Below, piece by piece: positions 16,610 to 25,404 of a stretch of 64,000 nucleotides of DNA (its first letter is position 1; every line of letters begins with the position of its first letter). The notes below the pieces were generated by a model. It saw nothing but the letters and a program-made list of their open reading frames with translations, was not told where the DNA came from and did no database searches. The position numbers and the translations under genes are program-made. This DNA is from Alphaproteobacteria bacterium 41-28 (lineage in GTDB: Bacteria; Pseudomonadota; Alphaproteobacteria; UBA9655), in contig MKUL01000023.1 in the NCBI GenBank assembly GCA_001897795.1, positions 1 through 64,000 on the forward strand, written 5' to 3'.

Positions 16610-18471
16610 CGCTGATCCCCATCTTTCACATACCGCCAGTCTTTTCCTTGCCAGAACTGGATCCAGGCATTCTTATACTCATTATAGTAAGCATCTGGAT
16701 CATAGTACCTTACATTGAGTCTCAAGTCACGTGCAGTTAACCGCCCCATGGCTTGTAAGACAGCGTATCCCGAATTAACGAGTGTTGCCTGTGCGTTGGC
16801 TAAATCAATTTGGGCCTGTATGAGTTGCTGTTGGAGTTGGATCACGTCAATAACCGTTTTCGTCCCCACATTAACTTCTTCAAATCCCCCTTCGACGGCT
16901 AGTTCTTGAGCTTTAACTTGGGCTAAGAACCCCTTTACAGCTTCGCGGGAGGCAATCAGATTGTCCCAGGCCGTTCTCACAGCTTGAACAACCCCCCGTT
17001 GAGCGCCCACTAAATTGACTTTTGCCTGAGCCATTTGTTGGTAGGCTTGGCGAACCTTAGAGTTTGGAATGCCCTGTAAGTAAATGGGGACATTTACGAT
17101 AGTATTAAACGCAAGATCTGTTCTTTTGATAGCCTTACCTTCATTGGGCCCACTAGTTATACCATTGTCTCCCCCTAGACGAGTATTCCCAACTTGTCCT
17201 TGAACACTTACATCAGGTAAAAGTTCTGCGGCTTGCAGGTATACATTATAATCTGCAGCTTCAAGTTGATAACGGGCTTGAGTGATCTCAGGGTTGTGTG
17301 TTTTGGCGATTTCCAAAGCTTCTTCATAATTTTTGGGGAGCTGCAGAATAACATTTGCAGGCGCGAGTTTCCCTGGAGGACTTCCGACTGTCTGCATGTA
17401 AGTCGCCTTAGCATTTTCTAAGGTCCCTATCTGTTGAGCAAGCGTTCCTATTCCTCCTTCATATTGTCCTCGTGCGGCCTCCACATCAACGCGATCCCCT
17501 TGACCCACTTCAAAATAAGCCTCCGCCCGTTGCCATAGTTTGAGAAAAAAATCCATATTCTGTTTTTGATACTCAACGATGGCTTCATTAGCAAGAATAG
17601 ATGTATGGGCTTCAATTCCCGCAAAAAGGGCATTTTGCTCCTGGATGAAAAGATTTGCTCTTTCAGAAAGAACATTACTTTCTGCAACACCAATCTGAGC
17701 CTCTGTAGCTCCTCCGTCATAAATGTTTTGTTCTAAGGTTGCCGTATATGTCGTTGTACTACCATGAGCTTTGATCCCTTGCTGTCGGCTTGGTCTTCCA
17801 ATTGGGTATGTTTGAGTTTGATTTTGTTGTCCTTGTACAGAAAGACTAGGCCGCCAAGCGGCATTGGCTTGAGAGACCCCTTCATCTGTGGCTCTGAGGT
17901 TGGCTCGCTCTGCATCCAAAGCCGTATTTTGCATATAGGTTCGCTCAAGGGTCTCTTGAATCGAAACCGGTTCTTCCCCTGCCTCAATCCATTGAGTTTG
18001 TTGCGACAGCTCGGCTTGTTTATCCAGCCGTTCTCCTTGACGTATGTCCGTTCCCTGACTCATCTGAGCTCCCATACTCATTTGAGGGCGGGAAGGAGCA
18101 TCTCCAAAGGACGATGAGCACAAAAAAGTACTTGAAATCAGGACGGTTAACTTAACGAGATTGCTTTGGGCACGTTGTGTCCTCTTAGTGGACTTCAGCA
18201 AAAAAGACTGGATTGCTTCGGAGCGAAGCTCCTCGCAAAGACGAGTGGGGGATGCTTCCCACAGTCGTCTTCGCGAGCCCCCAGTGGGGGCGTGGCGATC
18301 CAGAAATTTAAATTCATTGATGGCTTCTCTACATTTTCGTAAGAAGTTGTTCGCAATGGCGAATAAGTGGGAACCGTTATTGCGAGCCCTGCGAGAAGCA
18401 GGGCGAAGCAATCCAGACACTTTCAAGCTCATTGAGTGGTAATGAAAAATTTTAAGATGCCGCATGCTCAT
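16606..18471 (-). CDS. tolC: TolC-family outer membrane efflux protein
   Basis: Outer membrane channel of type I secretion and RND efflux. Two OEP repeats rich in helical heptads cover about residues 150-600; conserved features include a long helix with QLQQQLIQAQIDLANAQ. The frame is open for 621 codons, but the first ~90 codons lie over palindromic repeat DNA (18208-18416). A start near TTG 18201 would give a plausible signal peptide (LTVLISSTFLCSSSFG, then DAPSRP), so the true 5' end is uncertain. Lies in the conserved order pcm-tolC-popZ. Confidence 0.85.
   Translation of the reverse strand: MSMRHLKIFHYHSMSLKVSGLLRPASRRARNNGSHLFAIANNFLRKCREAINEFKFLDRHAPTGGSRRRLWEASPTRLCEELRSEAIQSFLLKSTKRTQRAQSNLVKLTVLISSTFLCSSSFGDAPSRPQMSMGAQMSQGTDIRQGERLDKQAELSQQTQWIEAGEEPVSIQETLERTYMQNTALDAERANLRATDEGVSQANAAWRPSLSVQGQQNQTQTYPIGRPSRQQGIKAHGSTTTYTATLEQNIYDGGATEAQIGVAESNVLSERANLFIQEQNALFAGIEAHTSILANEAIVEYQKQNMDFFLKLWQRAEAYFEVGQGDRVDVEAARGQYEGGIGTLAQQIGTLENAKATYMQTVGSPPGKLAPANVILQLPKNYEEALEIAKTHNPEITQARYQLEAADYNVYLQAAELLPDVSVQGQVGNTRLGGDNGITSGPNEGKAIKRTDLAFNTIVNVPIYLQGIPNSKVRQAYQQMAQAKVNLVGAQRGVVQAVRTAWDNLIASREAVKGFLAQVKAQELAVEGGFEEVNVGTKTVIDVIQLQQQLIQAQIDLANAQATLVNSGYAVLQAMGRLTARDLRLNVRYYDPDAYYNEYKNAWIQFWQGKDWRYVKDGDQR
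18208..18416. repeat. Palindromic repeat family R1, copy in tolC 5' region
   Basis: Starts CTGGATTGCTTCG and ends CGAAGCAATCCAG, a perfect 13-nt inverted terminus, with nested hairpins inside (CCCCAGTGGGGG, GCGAGCCCTGCGAGAAGCAGG). Related copies are at 35763-35856, 50759-50858 and 52463-52527. Confidence 0.85.
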
Positions 18472-18526
18472 TTATAATTTGCTCACAAAATACCTTTTAC
18501 CATACACCGAGTTTTCTTATTTTTCA

Positions 18527-19183
18527 CTAAAAAATAAATGGCTTACCTCTTCGGAAAGCTTTCAAGCGTGGCGCAAATGCATCAAAAAGAGGAATTTCCG
18601 TAAACACATCATCCTGTTTGACACATTTTAGGGCGTATGTGCCCCGCTCTTTTCGATGCTTGAGCGTCACGAGGACGCCCCCTTCTTTCAATTGGAGCAT
18701 CAAGGACTCTGGGATCAGATCCACGCACCCTTCGATCACCACTTTATCATAGGGGGCTTCTTTTTCCCAGCCCTCTTCCAGGGGTCCTAAAACCACTTCA
18801 ACTGAGGAGAGTTTCAGGTCTTGAACAAGACGTTCGGCCTTTTGCGTCAAATTTTCTTCCGAATCCAAGGCAATGACACGAGCTCCCATTTGGCTTAAAA
18901 GGGCAGGCCCATAGCCCGTTCCCGCTGCAATATAAAGGATGGACTCAAGGGGTTTGGGATTTAAGGCCTCCAAAAGACGCCCAAGGGTGGCCGGTCTTAG
19001 AAGAAAGCGATCAACAGTATAGGGAAAGTTGGCATCCATATAAGCGATATGAGAAAGCTGACGGGGAACAAATTTTTCTCGCGGAACGTTTAAAAGGGCA
19101 TCAAGAATAAAGGGGTTAGTGACATTTTCGGGCAAAACCTGCCCTTTCACCATATTTTGACGCATACTCTCAAACTCAGACAT
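18527..19183 (-). CDS. pcm: Protein-L-isoaspartate O-methyltransferase-like protein
   Basis: 218 aa SAM-dependent methyltransferase that repairs or marks isoaspartyl residues. The family-typical start MRQNMVKGQVLPENVT, VPREKFVP and the SAM motif ILYIAAGTGYGPALLSQMGA are present; the usual catalytic-site strand DKVVIEG follows. ATG 19183 has GGGAAAG upstream. The frame is open a further 42 codons through a palindromic element, which I regard as non-coding. It is the first gene of pcm-tolC-popZ, 56 nt ahead of the longest tolC frame. Confidence 0.85.
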   Translation of the reverse strand: MSEFESMRQNMVKGQVLPENVTNPFILDALLNVPREKFVPRQLSHIAYMDANFPYTVDRFLLRPATLGRLLEALNPKPLESILYIAAGTGYGPALLSQMGARVIALDSEENLTQKAERLVQDLKLSSVEVVLGPLEEGWEKEAPYDKVVIEGCVDLIPESLMLQLKEGGVLVTLKHRKERGTYALKCVKQDDVFTEIPLFDAFAPRLKAFRRGKPFIF

Positions 19184-19218
19184 GAGCGCTTTCCCGTTTG
19201 TTTTTCTTTCCTTGTAAC

Positions 19219-19324
19219 GACTCACCCGTTTCTCCCCCCTCGGTGTCATCCTTGGTAAGAAATGCTTCGTTTTCCCGGGGAAAGCTCTAGCATTTCTTGC
19301 CAAGGACACGACGGGTGATGAGTC
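19219..19324. repeat. Palindromic element upstream of pcm
   Basis: Arms GACTCACCCG...CTTGGTAAGAAATGCT (19219-19266) and their inverted counterpart AGCATTTCTTGCCAAGG...GGGTGATGAGTC (19289-19324) enclose TTTTCCCGGGGAAA. The element would form a long imperfect hairpin. The rest of 19184-19745 holds the R2 repeat and the AT-rich leader of the next gene. Confidence 0.75.
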
Positions 19325-19390
19325 ATCTTTCCTCTATGCCTCTTAATCCTTACCCTTAAAGAAGTCAATTGTTTCCTGTGGGGAGTGTGC

Positions 19391-19514
19391 CCCTCACCCG
19401 CCATACGCGTCGCGTATGGCGACCTCTCCCACAAAGGGGAGAGGTAACGGAGTCAGCACTTAAATCACCTCTCCCCCTTGTGGGAGAGGTCGCCGCGTAG
19501 CGGCGGGTGAGGGG
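19391..19514. repeat. Palindromic repeat family R2, copy 1
   Basis: CCCTCACCCGCC at the left and GGCGGGTGAGGGG at the right, with inner arms ACCTCTCCC / GGGAGAGGT. The same layout and the middle sequence AGCACTTAAATCACCTCT recur at 40784-40917. Confidence 0.88.
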
Positions 19515-19745
19515 ATAATAAGTGGGATGGGAGAATGAATGATGAATGATGAATCGCGCCAGCAGTTTTATCAAATACAGTTAATTCATTATAATAAAAT
19601 TCTTAATAAAAATTCACCCGTAAGAAATAAAAAAATTAAAAAAATCAATAAAGATTGATACTATCGATTTGGTTGAGTATGATGCTACAGGTAATAGTGA
19701 GAATACTATTACAATTAAGACTAAATCTAAAAAGGAGAGGTTAAA

Positions 19746-20162
19746 ATGTTTAAAAAATTACTACAAGTCACAACGGTTAGTTCAGCTGTTTTCACAATGC
19801 TATGTTTCAGTGGAAATGCTATGCGAAAATCGTCTGTCCAATTAGATGATGAAGCCGCTAGAAATACAAGGGCTCCGGTGCACAGTTTTGCTCATATGAT
19901 GGAAAGGCAAAGATTGCAAAAAGAGCAAAATGATAGAATAAGAAGACAACAACAGGCCATTCAAATAGCTCTAGCTCCAGCTCCAGCTCCAGCCCCAGCC
20001 CCAGCCCCAGTTCCTAAACCCGCACCAGCTCCAGCACCTACTCCGAAATTGACACCACAACAAATAGCGCAAAAACGTGCCGCGAAAAGACAGAGAGCCC
20101 TTCAAAGGAAAAAAGTTAGGGCGGAAAAGCGAGCAGCAAGAAAAAAGGCGAAAGGTAAGTAA
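19746..20162 (+). CDS. Secreted Pro-Ala-rich basic protein
   Basis: 138 aa, AAGGAGAGG upstream of ATG. The signal peptide ends FSGNA, followed by MRKSS and then an acidic LDDEAA. Residues about 77-100 are a Pro-Ala dipeptide run encoded by repeated gctcca/gcccca units, prone to length change. The last 35 residues are very basic (KRAAKRQRALQRKK), so the protein could span peptidoglycan and bind polyanions such as nucleic acid or LPS; this is inference. No homologue recognised. A short hairpin follows the gene. Confidence 0.7.
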   Translation: MFKKLLQVTTVSSAVFTMLCFSGNAMRKSSVQLDDEAARNTRAPVHSFAHMMERQRLQKEQNDRIRRQQQAIQIALAPAPAPAPAPAPVPKPAPAPAPTPKLTPQQIAQKRAAKRQRALQRKKVRAEKRAARKKAKGK

Positions 20163-20190
20163 TTTAACTTGCCTAACTGTCTAAAAGAAT

Positions 20191-20208
20191 GAGGCCCGAT
20201 TAGGCCTC
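20191..20208 (+). terminator. Weak terminator-like hairpin
   Basis: GAGGCC / GGCCTC stem with a 6-nt loop, 29 nt after the preceding stop; no clear T tract. Confidence 0.35.
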
Positions 20209-20321
20209 TAACTTGTCCCCATGAATAAGTTCATTACATATGGAATTTTCTAATTGACTCTATTTTTCCGATATAGTAATGCTGCTTATATATAGCATTC
20301 TAAATATTTATAGAGGAATTT

Positions 20322-20789
20322 ATGTTAAAAAAATCAATGTCCTATTCTTTTCTAGCCCCTGTAGTTGTGTGTTTTTTGTTCAATGGCACTCCGTGTCACA
20401 GTATGGAATCACAGCCCGAGGAAGAGGGCACCCATGTTGCAGTGCAAGTCTCTAACGAGAGGGCCAATCTCACGGATTTGGAAAAATACAAATATTATAA
20501 AGGAAGAGCAATAGAGTATTCAAAAAAAGGAAATGAAAAAAAGAAGAATAGTAATTTGATCAAAGCAGAAGAATTTCTCCCAGCCTATGAAATCTTTCTA
20601 AAACAAGAAACTCAACACAAATATGAAGAAAACAAAACGGCTTTAGTTGGTTATAAAATGTCTCCCTCTGGTGATCTTATACCTCCTTATGAATTTGACG
20701 TTGGTATCGGATTTGATGCTCTTTGGGCAAATACGAGGGCAAGAACATCGAAATTAGACCCTGAAACCACCTCCACACTTCTCCCTTGA
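20322..20789 (+). CDS. Secreted hypothetical protein, AM-E class
   Basis: 155 aa with GAGGAA before ATG. Signal peptide about residues 1-27 ends TPCHS, then MESQPEEEG. The mature protein is rich in Lys, Glu and Tyr (LEKYKYYKGRAIEYSKKG), suggesting a single helical domain of TPR-like size. No family recognised. It is transcribed alone, upstream of the AGCS carrier gene. Confidence 0.7.
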   Translation: MLKKSMSYSFLAPVVVCFLFNGTPCHSMESQPEEEGTHVAVQVSNERANLTDLEKYKYYKGRAIEYSKKGNEKKKNSNLIKAEEFLPAYEIFLKQETQHKYEENKTALVGYKMSPSGDLIPPYEFDVGIGFDALWANTRARTSKLDPETTSTLLP

Positions 20790-20851
20790 CATTTTGTGAA
20801 CCATCTCTAAATTAAGAGAAAGCACAACTTAAAAGTCTCAAGGAGAATTTT

Positions 20852-20911
20852 TTGACTTTTATCGCATCTATCACTTTCTCTAAGGTTGCTTTTCTCAAGA
20901 AGCGCGGCTAA
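20852..20911 (+). CDS. Possible 19-codon leader peptide upstream of the AGCS carrier
   Basis: AAGGAG lies 7 nt before a TTG that opens a 19-codon frame (MTFIASITFSKVAFLKKRG). Its stop lies inside a 7-bp hairpin (20902-20918) followed by T-rich sequence, as in attenuators, but no run of one amino acid's codons is seen. Confidence 0.25.
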   Translation: MTFIASITFSKVAFLKKRG

Positions 20912-20974
20912 GCTGCGCCATTCTGTTTTCCCCCATTTTTTTATTTTATTTAACGAACTTGAGAAAGCTTTGAT

Positions 20975-22309
20975 ATGTGTATTATTGATCCCTTTTTTTG
21001 TTTTTTAAGTGCCATCGAATCCTTTTATTGGAGTTATATTGGCTTTACCGTCGTAATTGCGGCGGGAATTTATTTTTCTTTCCGCTCTGGATTTTATCAG
21101 CTGAAAGTCCTTGCTCACCCCATTAGAACAATCAAGGCTGTCCAGAAATCTTCCGAAGGCGGGGAGGGCATCAGCCCCTTTCGAGTTTATTTTGCCTCCG
21201 TTGGTGGCATGGTGGGTCTTGGGAATATTGTAATCGTGATTACGGCCGTGAAGTTAGGAGGGCCAGGGGCTCTTTTTTGGCTGTGGGTTGCAGCCTTTTG
21301 TGGAACCCTCATTAAATATGCTGAGATCTATTTGGGAATGAAATTTCGCATTGATGATGGCAAGGGGGGACATCACGGCGGCCCCATGGTTTATTTGCGG
21401 AAAGCCTTTAAAAATGACACATTAGCTCGCATTATTCCCGTGTTATATTGTGCTCTTTTGGCGATCTATGGTGTTGAGATCTCTCAATTTGTCGTGGTGA
21501 CCGATGCTTTAGCTGATGTTACGCCCAACTATCGAACCCTTGTTTTGGCTTTTATTCTGATTCTGACTCTTTATGGTGGATTTGGGGGTATCCGGCGTCT
21601 TGCCAATATTTCAACAGCGTTGATGCCCCCCTTTATTATTGCTTATATAGGGTTATGTTTATATGTGATTGCCCTACATATTACCGACCTTCCTACAGCA
21701 TTAGCTGATGTTTTTCGGTCAGCTTTTACAGGGCACGCGGCCATAGGTGGATTTGCGGGGAGCAGTATGATGATGGCTCTTCAATTGGGAACGGCACGAG
21801 CGGTTTATTCCGGGGATTTAGGGATTGGGTACGATTCCATTATTCAAAGCGAATCCCAGGCAAGAGATCCCGCGACACAAGCCTGTTTGTCCATTTTCGG
21901 TGTTGCAACGGATGCTTTGGTCTGTACCATGAGTGTCCTTGTGGTTCTCGTGACAGGTTTTTGGAAAACGGATATTGAGGCTTGTCATGCGGTTTCGAGT
22001 GCTTTCTCTCAGTTTTTCCCTCATGTGGATATCTTCATGGCGATCCTTCTTTTTATCGCAGGCTATACAACCATTATTGCCTATCTAGCTGTGGGTGACA
22101 AAGCGGTCAGGTGGCTCTTTCCTAAATGGGGTCGGAGACTTTACTTTGTTTTTGCAGCCTCTGCTTTTATGGGGTTTTCCTTTCTGGATCAGTGCCATGC
22201 GATTACAGTGATGAGTCTTTCAGGAGGGCTATTATTGCTCACGAACCTTTTAGGAATTTGGCATCTTCGCCATGAGGTAGTATTTAAAAAAGAGCTCGTA
22301 GAACGTTAA
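20975..22309 (+). CDS. Sodium:alanine/glycine symporter, AGCS family
   Basis: 444-aa inner membrane carrier with about 11 helices. The AGCS signature is visible near residue 65-85 as EGISPFRVYFASVGGMVGLG, with GTARAVYSGDLGIGYDSI in the second half. The family imports alanine or glycine with Na+. A short possible leader frame precedes it. The 3' end overlaps the convergent response-regulator gene by 4 nt. The product could supply D-/L-alanine for the alanine racemase nearby, which is inference. Confidence 0.9.
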   Translation: MCIIDPFFCFLSAIESFYWSYIGFTVVIAAGIYFSFRSGFYQLKVLAHPIRTIKAVQKSSEGGEGISPFRVYFASVGGMVGLGNIVIVITAVKLGGPGALFWLWVAAFCGTLIKYAEIYLGMKFRIDDGKGGHHGGPMVYLRKAFKNDTLARIIPVLYCALLAIYGVEISQFVVVTDALADVTPNYRTLVLAFILILTLYGGFGGIRRLANISTALMPPFIIAYIGLCLYVIALHITDLPTALADVFRSAFTGHAAIGGFAGSSMMMALQLGTARAVYSGDLGIGYDSIIQSESQARDPATQACLSIFGVATDALVCTMSVLVVLVTGFWKTDIEACHAVSSAFSQFFPHVDIFMAILLFIAGYTTIIAYLAVGDKAVRWLFPKWGRRLYFVFAASAFMGFSFLDQCHAITVMSLSGGLLLLTNLLGIWHLRHEVVFKKELVER

Positions 22310-23181
22310 GCCTCATGAATGCGTATGAATGAAAGATGTGAAGCTGACTCTGGATACGTAAAGGCAACGACGTCCCCTAAATTAAGAAGAGCGATTTGAG
22401 AGGGAGAAAGAAAGGAATCTCCCTCTGATGTCCTATGGTGAGCTTTAAATCCTCCATTTGTTTCATAAGAAAAATTATAAGAATCCCTGTGATACTGCCC
22501 GACGAGGACATGGGCTTTGAAGGAGGAGTTGATTTTGGAAAGCTTTTCCTGAAAGACGGCCAAAGATACGTTCGGATTTTCTTGTAGAGCTGACTTCAAA
22601 AGAGCATAGGTGGAGCTTACAGCAATTCCAAGAGGAATAGGGGAAGGGAGTACGGAAACACCTAGAACGATGAGCGTTTGGGAGTTTAAGCTAAAAGCGT
22701 CCCACAACACCGTATTCTTTCCCTTTGGATAGGTAAGGTCAATCTCTTTAGGAAAGGTTGCCGCAAGTATGCGTTGATACGTGTAAAGAGAAGGGGAGTG
22801 AAGGTCATACTGGGCCAAGGTTCGCTGAATTGCGTCGCCTAACTCGTTAAAATCAACGGGTTTTGTGACGAAATCAAAGACGCCTTTGTTCATGGCTGAA
22901 CGCAAGGTTTGGGTATCCCCGTATGCTGAGACAACGATTGTTTTCGTTGCAGGGCTATATTCTTTGAGTTTATCAAGAAGGGTCAGGCCATCCATCCCGG
23001 GCATATTGACATCAGAAACAACCACAGCAATATCAGGTTCTTTCTTTATAAGATCTAAAGCTTCCTGCCCATTCTGGGCAAACAAAAGCTCAAAAGCACC
23101 GCTTGCAATTTGTTTACGAAATTTTTGTTTGGTTAAAAGTTCAATATCTGGTTCGTCATCAACGAATAAGACTTTTACCAT
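22306..23181 (-). CDS. Response regulator with unusual C-terminal output domain
   Basis: 291 aa. Receiver domain 1-120 is complete: acidic pair D9/D10, phosphoacceptor D57 in VVSDVNMPGMDG, S85 and K107 in FVTKPVD. The C-terminal half (about 135-291) is not a DNA-binding domain. Its strand-turn layout (WDAFSLNSQTLIVLGVSVLP) recalls SpoIIE/PP2C phosphatases, but the acidic metal ligands are missing, so it may be a dead phosphatase or another fold. No histidine kinase gene lies nearby. Confidence 0.8.
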   Translation of the reverse strand: MVKVLFVDDEPDIELLTKQKFRKQIASGAFELLFAQNGQEALDLIKKEPDIAVVVSDVNMPGMDGLTLLDKLKEYSPATKTIVVSAYGDTQTLRSAMNKGVFDFVTKPVDFNELGDAIQRTLAQYDLHSPSLYTYQRILAATFPKEIDLTYPKGKNTVLWDAFSLNSQTLIVLGVSVLPSPIPLGIAVSSTYALLKSALQENPNVSLAVFQEKLSKINSSFKAHVLVGQYHRDSYNFSYETNGGFKAHHRTSEGDSFLSPSQIALLNLGDVVAFTYPESASHLSFIRIHEA

Positions 23182-23308
23182 AAATCTTCACTCTTTTTAT
23201 TTTTGTTAATCATACACAAAATTAGTTTCTGAGGCTATTATGAATGTTTTCAATTTTTTATGCTACAAAAAGCAAGCCTCTGAGTGTTTATCATTCCGGA
23301 TTCTAGAA

Positions 23309-24430
23309 CTACCGATAAATCCGATGAAGCCGTGACCCAAAGCCCGTTGATAGCTCGCGAGAGATGATATCAATAGAATGAGCTAAGCTATCGAGTGTGA
23401 GGGTTTCATTCACGAGTTCTGCCCATCCACCCACAAAACAGAGTGGCTTGGGAATGTCAGTGACATCAACAACGGTATAATCCATGGAAATGCGCCCTAC
23501 CACTGGGGCTTCATGTCCTTCGATATTTACGTGAGCATTATTACTTAGGCGTCGATTATACCCATCGGCAAAGCCGATTCCAAGAGTTGCGAGCTTGCTC
23601 TCGCGTGTTAAGGAATGAGTGGCACCATATCCAACAGTTTCCCCTTTGTGAGCGTTGCGGATTTGAAGGATACGGGCAAACAGTTTGACGCAAGTCTGAA
23701 GGGGAGCAGCTTCTTTCGGTGGTGTAAAAAGACCAAAAAGACCTTTTCCTGGGCGGGCCAGATCATAATGATAGGAGTTTCCTAAATAAATTCCACCCGT
23801 GTCAACAAGGCTGGCTTTGGCATTTGGAAAATGGCGGCGCAAATGATCAAATGTTTTTTTCTGCTCTGCATTCATCGGATGGTTGGGGTCGTGGGAGGAC
23901 GTCAGATGGCTCATCACAAAGTGGACATCAAGAGCTTTTAAAAGATCTAGGGACTCAATGAGTTTTGCCAGATCTATTCTATCGAATCCGCTGCGATGCA
24001 TACCCGTGTCAAAATGAAGAGCACAAGGGAGTTTTTTGTCCCATTCTTGAGCTTTCTTTGCCCAACTCGTGACCATCTCAAAATCATTTAAGATAGGAAT
24101 CAGGGAACTTTCAATAAAAAGATCTTCTGTTTCTGGGAGAAATCCTGAAAGGACATAAATATGGGACTCTTTTAAGAGACTCCTGAGGAAAAGGCCTTCT
24201 TCTAGGTGGGCCACAAAAAAAGACTGGCATCCTTGGTTCATCAAAACAGGGGCAACAGCTTTTATCCCAAAGCCGTAAGCATCTGCCTTGAGAACGGCAG
24301 AGCAGGTTGTCCGAGGCATCATCGATTGAAGAGTTCTGTAATTGTGGGCAATAGCCTTTGTATCGATTTCTAAAAAACCGGTAGCGTGATCAGGAAGAGG
24401 CGTGGGTTCAATGGCTAAGAGTGGCTGCAC
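23309..24430 (-). CDS. alr: Alanine racemase
   Basis: 373-aa PLP enzyme making D-alanine for peptidoglycan. The PLP lysine lies in AVLKADAYGFG (near residue 48); DTGMHRSGF, GYGATHS and the late VGRISMDYTVVDVTD block are all typical. GTG start at 24430 with AAGGA 6 nt upstream. Overlaps the preceding nucleoside hydrolase gene by 16 nt: third gene of an operon with two hydrolases. Confidence 0.95.
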   Translation of the reverse strand: MQPLLAIEPTPLPDHATGFLEIDTKAIAHNYRTLQSMMPRTTCSAVLKADAYGFGIKAVAPVLMNQGCQSFFVAHLEEGLFLRSLLKESHIYVLSGFLPETEDLFIESSLIPILNDFEMVTSWAKKAQEWDKKLPCALHFDTGMHRSGFDRIDLAKLIESLDLLKALDVHFVMSHLTSSHDPNHPMNAEQKKTFDHLRRHFPNAKASLVDTGGIYLGNSYHYDLARPGKGLFGLFTPPKEAAPLQTCVKLFARILQIRNAHKGETVGYGATHSLTRESKLATLGIGFADGYNRRLSNNAHVNIEGHEAPVVGRISMDYTVVDVTDIPKPLCFVGGWAELVNETLTLDSLAHSIDIISRELSTGFGSRLHRIYR

Positions 24431-25404
24431 GTGGGGTCCTTTTTCATAACATGAGTATATCGTTTTAAACGTTCCGTAAGAAGATCAAAAAAACCAGCTG
24501 TATCTACTTCGTTAATAACATACCCATTGGGCTGGAAACTTAATTTCTTATGCCAATCGACCGTTGAACGACCTGCCATAATTGTTGAAGAAATATCAAT
24601 TTCTACATAGGCATGACGTCCTTTATAGAGAGCGGGTTTTAAAAGGTAAGCGATCACATTAGGGTCATGTAAAACTCCACCTGTCACCCCGGGCTCAAGG
24701 ATAGCATCAGGTCGATGGTAGTAGGATAGCATATCGATAATGGCTTGGGAAACAGGCGTTCCCATGGCTTCAATTGTGTGAAGCCACTCTTCAGATGTTT
24801 GCGTTTGACGTGTCACATCAAGTCCTATCATTACGATAGGGACACCTGACATAAAGACAACATAAGTGGCTTGAGGATCACAATAAAAGTTATACTCAGC
24901 CGTTGGCGTGATATTCCCAAGACCGATGACTCCTCCCATAAGGACAATCTTGTCAATCTTTTCTTTAATGCGGGGTTCCATAATAAGGGCGCAAGCAATG
25001 TTTGTGAGAGAGCCTGAAGGGGCAAGAGTTATTTTTTCAGAAGCGTTTAAGAGGGTTTCAATAATAAAACTCACCGCATGCTGGGGTTGAAGAGGCATAG
25101 AAGGGGGAGGAAGCTTACAATCTCCAAGGCCCGTTTCTCCATGAATATCTGTGGCTGAATAGGTGGAGCTCGAAAGTTTCGCAAATAAAGTACGCGGACA
25201 GCCCTGAAAAACCTTTATGTCAGGTCGTGCTGCAAGTTCACAGATGCGGCGAGCATTTTCTTGGGTTTGTTGGACAGGCCCATTCCCAACAACAGTCGTT
25301 ACACCCAGAAGATCAATTTCCTCAGGAGATGCCAGGGCAAAGAGAAGGGCGATGGCATCATCAAGGCCTGGGTCACAGTCCAGAATGAGGGGGATTTTTT
25401 TCAT
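24415..25404 (-). CDS. Inosine/uridine-preferring nucleoside hydrolase, copy 2
   Basis: 329 aa, IUNH family, cleaves ribonucleosides to base plus ribose. The Ca2+-binding start ILDCDPGLDDAIAL and the ITPTAEYNFYCDPQA block are present, with the final Asp in LHDPNVIAYLL. GAGGAAA precedes ATG; the start overlaps copy 1 by 4 nt. Similar to its neighbour over the whole length, so they arose by duplication. Supports salvage of purines or pyrimidines. Confidence 0.92.
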   Translation of the reverse strand: MKKIPLILDCDPGLDDAIALLFALASPEEIDLLGVTTVVGNGPVQQTQENARRICELAARPDIKVFQGCPRTLFAKLSSSTYSATDIHGETGLGDCKLPPPSMPLQPQHAVSFIIETLLNASEKITLAPSGSLTNIACALIMEPRIKEKIDKIVLMGGVIGLGNITPTAEYNFYCDPQATYVVFMSGVPIVMIGLDVTRQTQTSEEWLHTIEAMGTPVSQAIIDMLSYYHRPDAILEPGVTGGVLHDPNVIAYLLKPALYKGRHAYVEIDISSTIMAGRSTVDWHKKLSFQPNGYVINEVDTAGFFDLLTERLKRYTHVMKKDPTCSHS

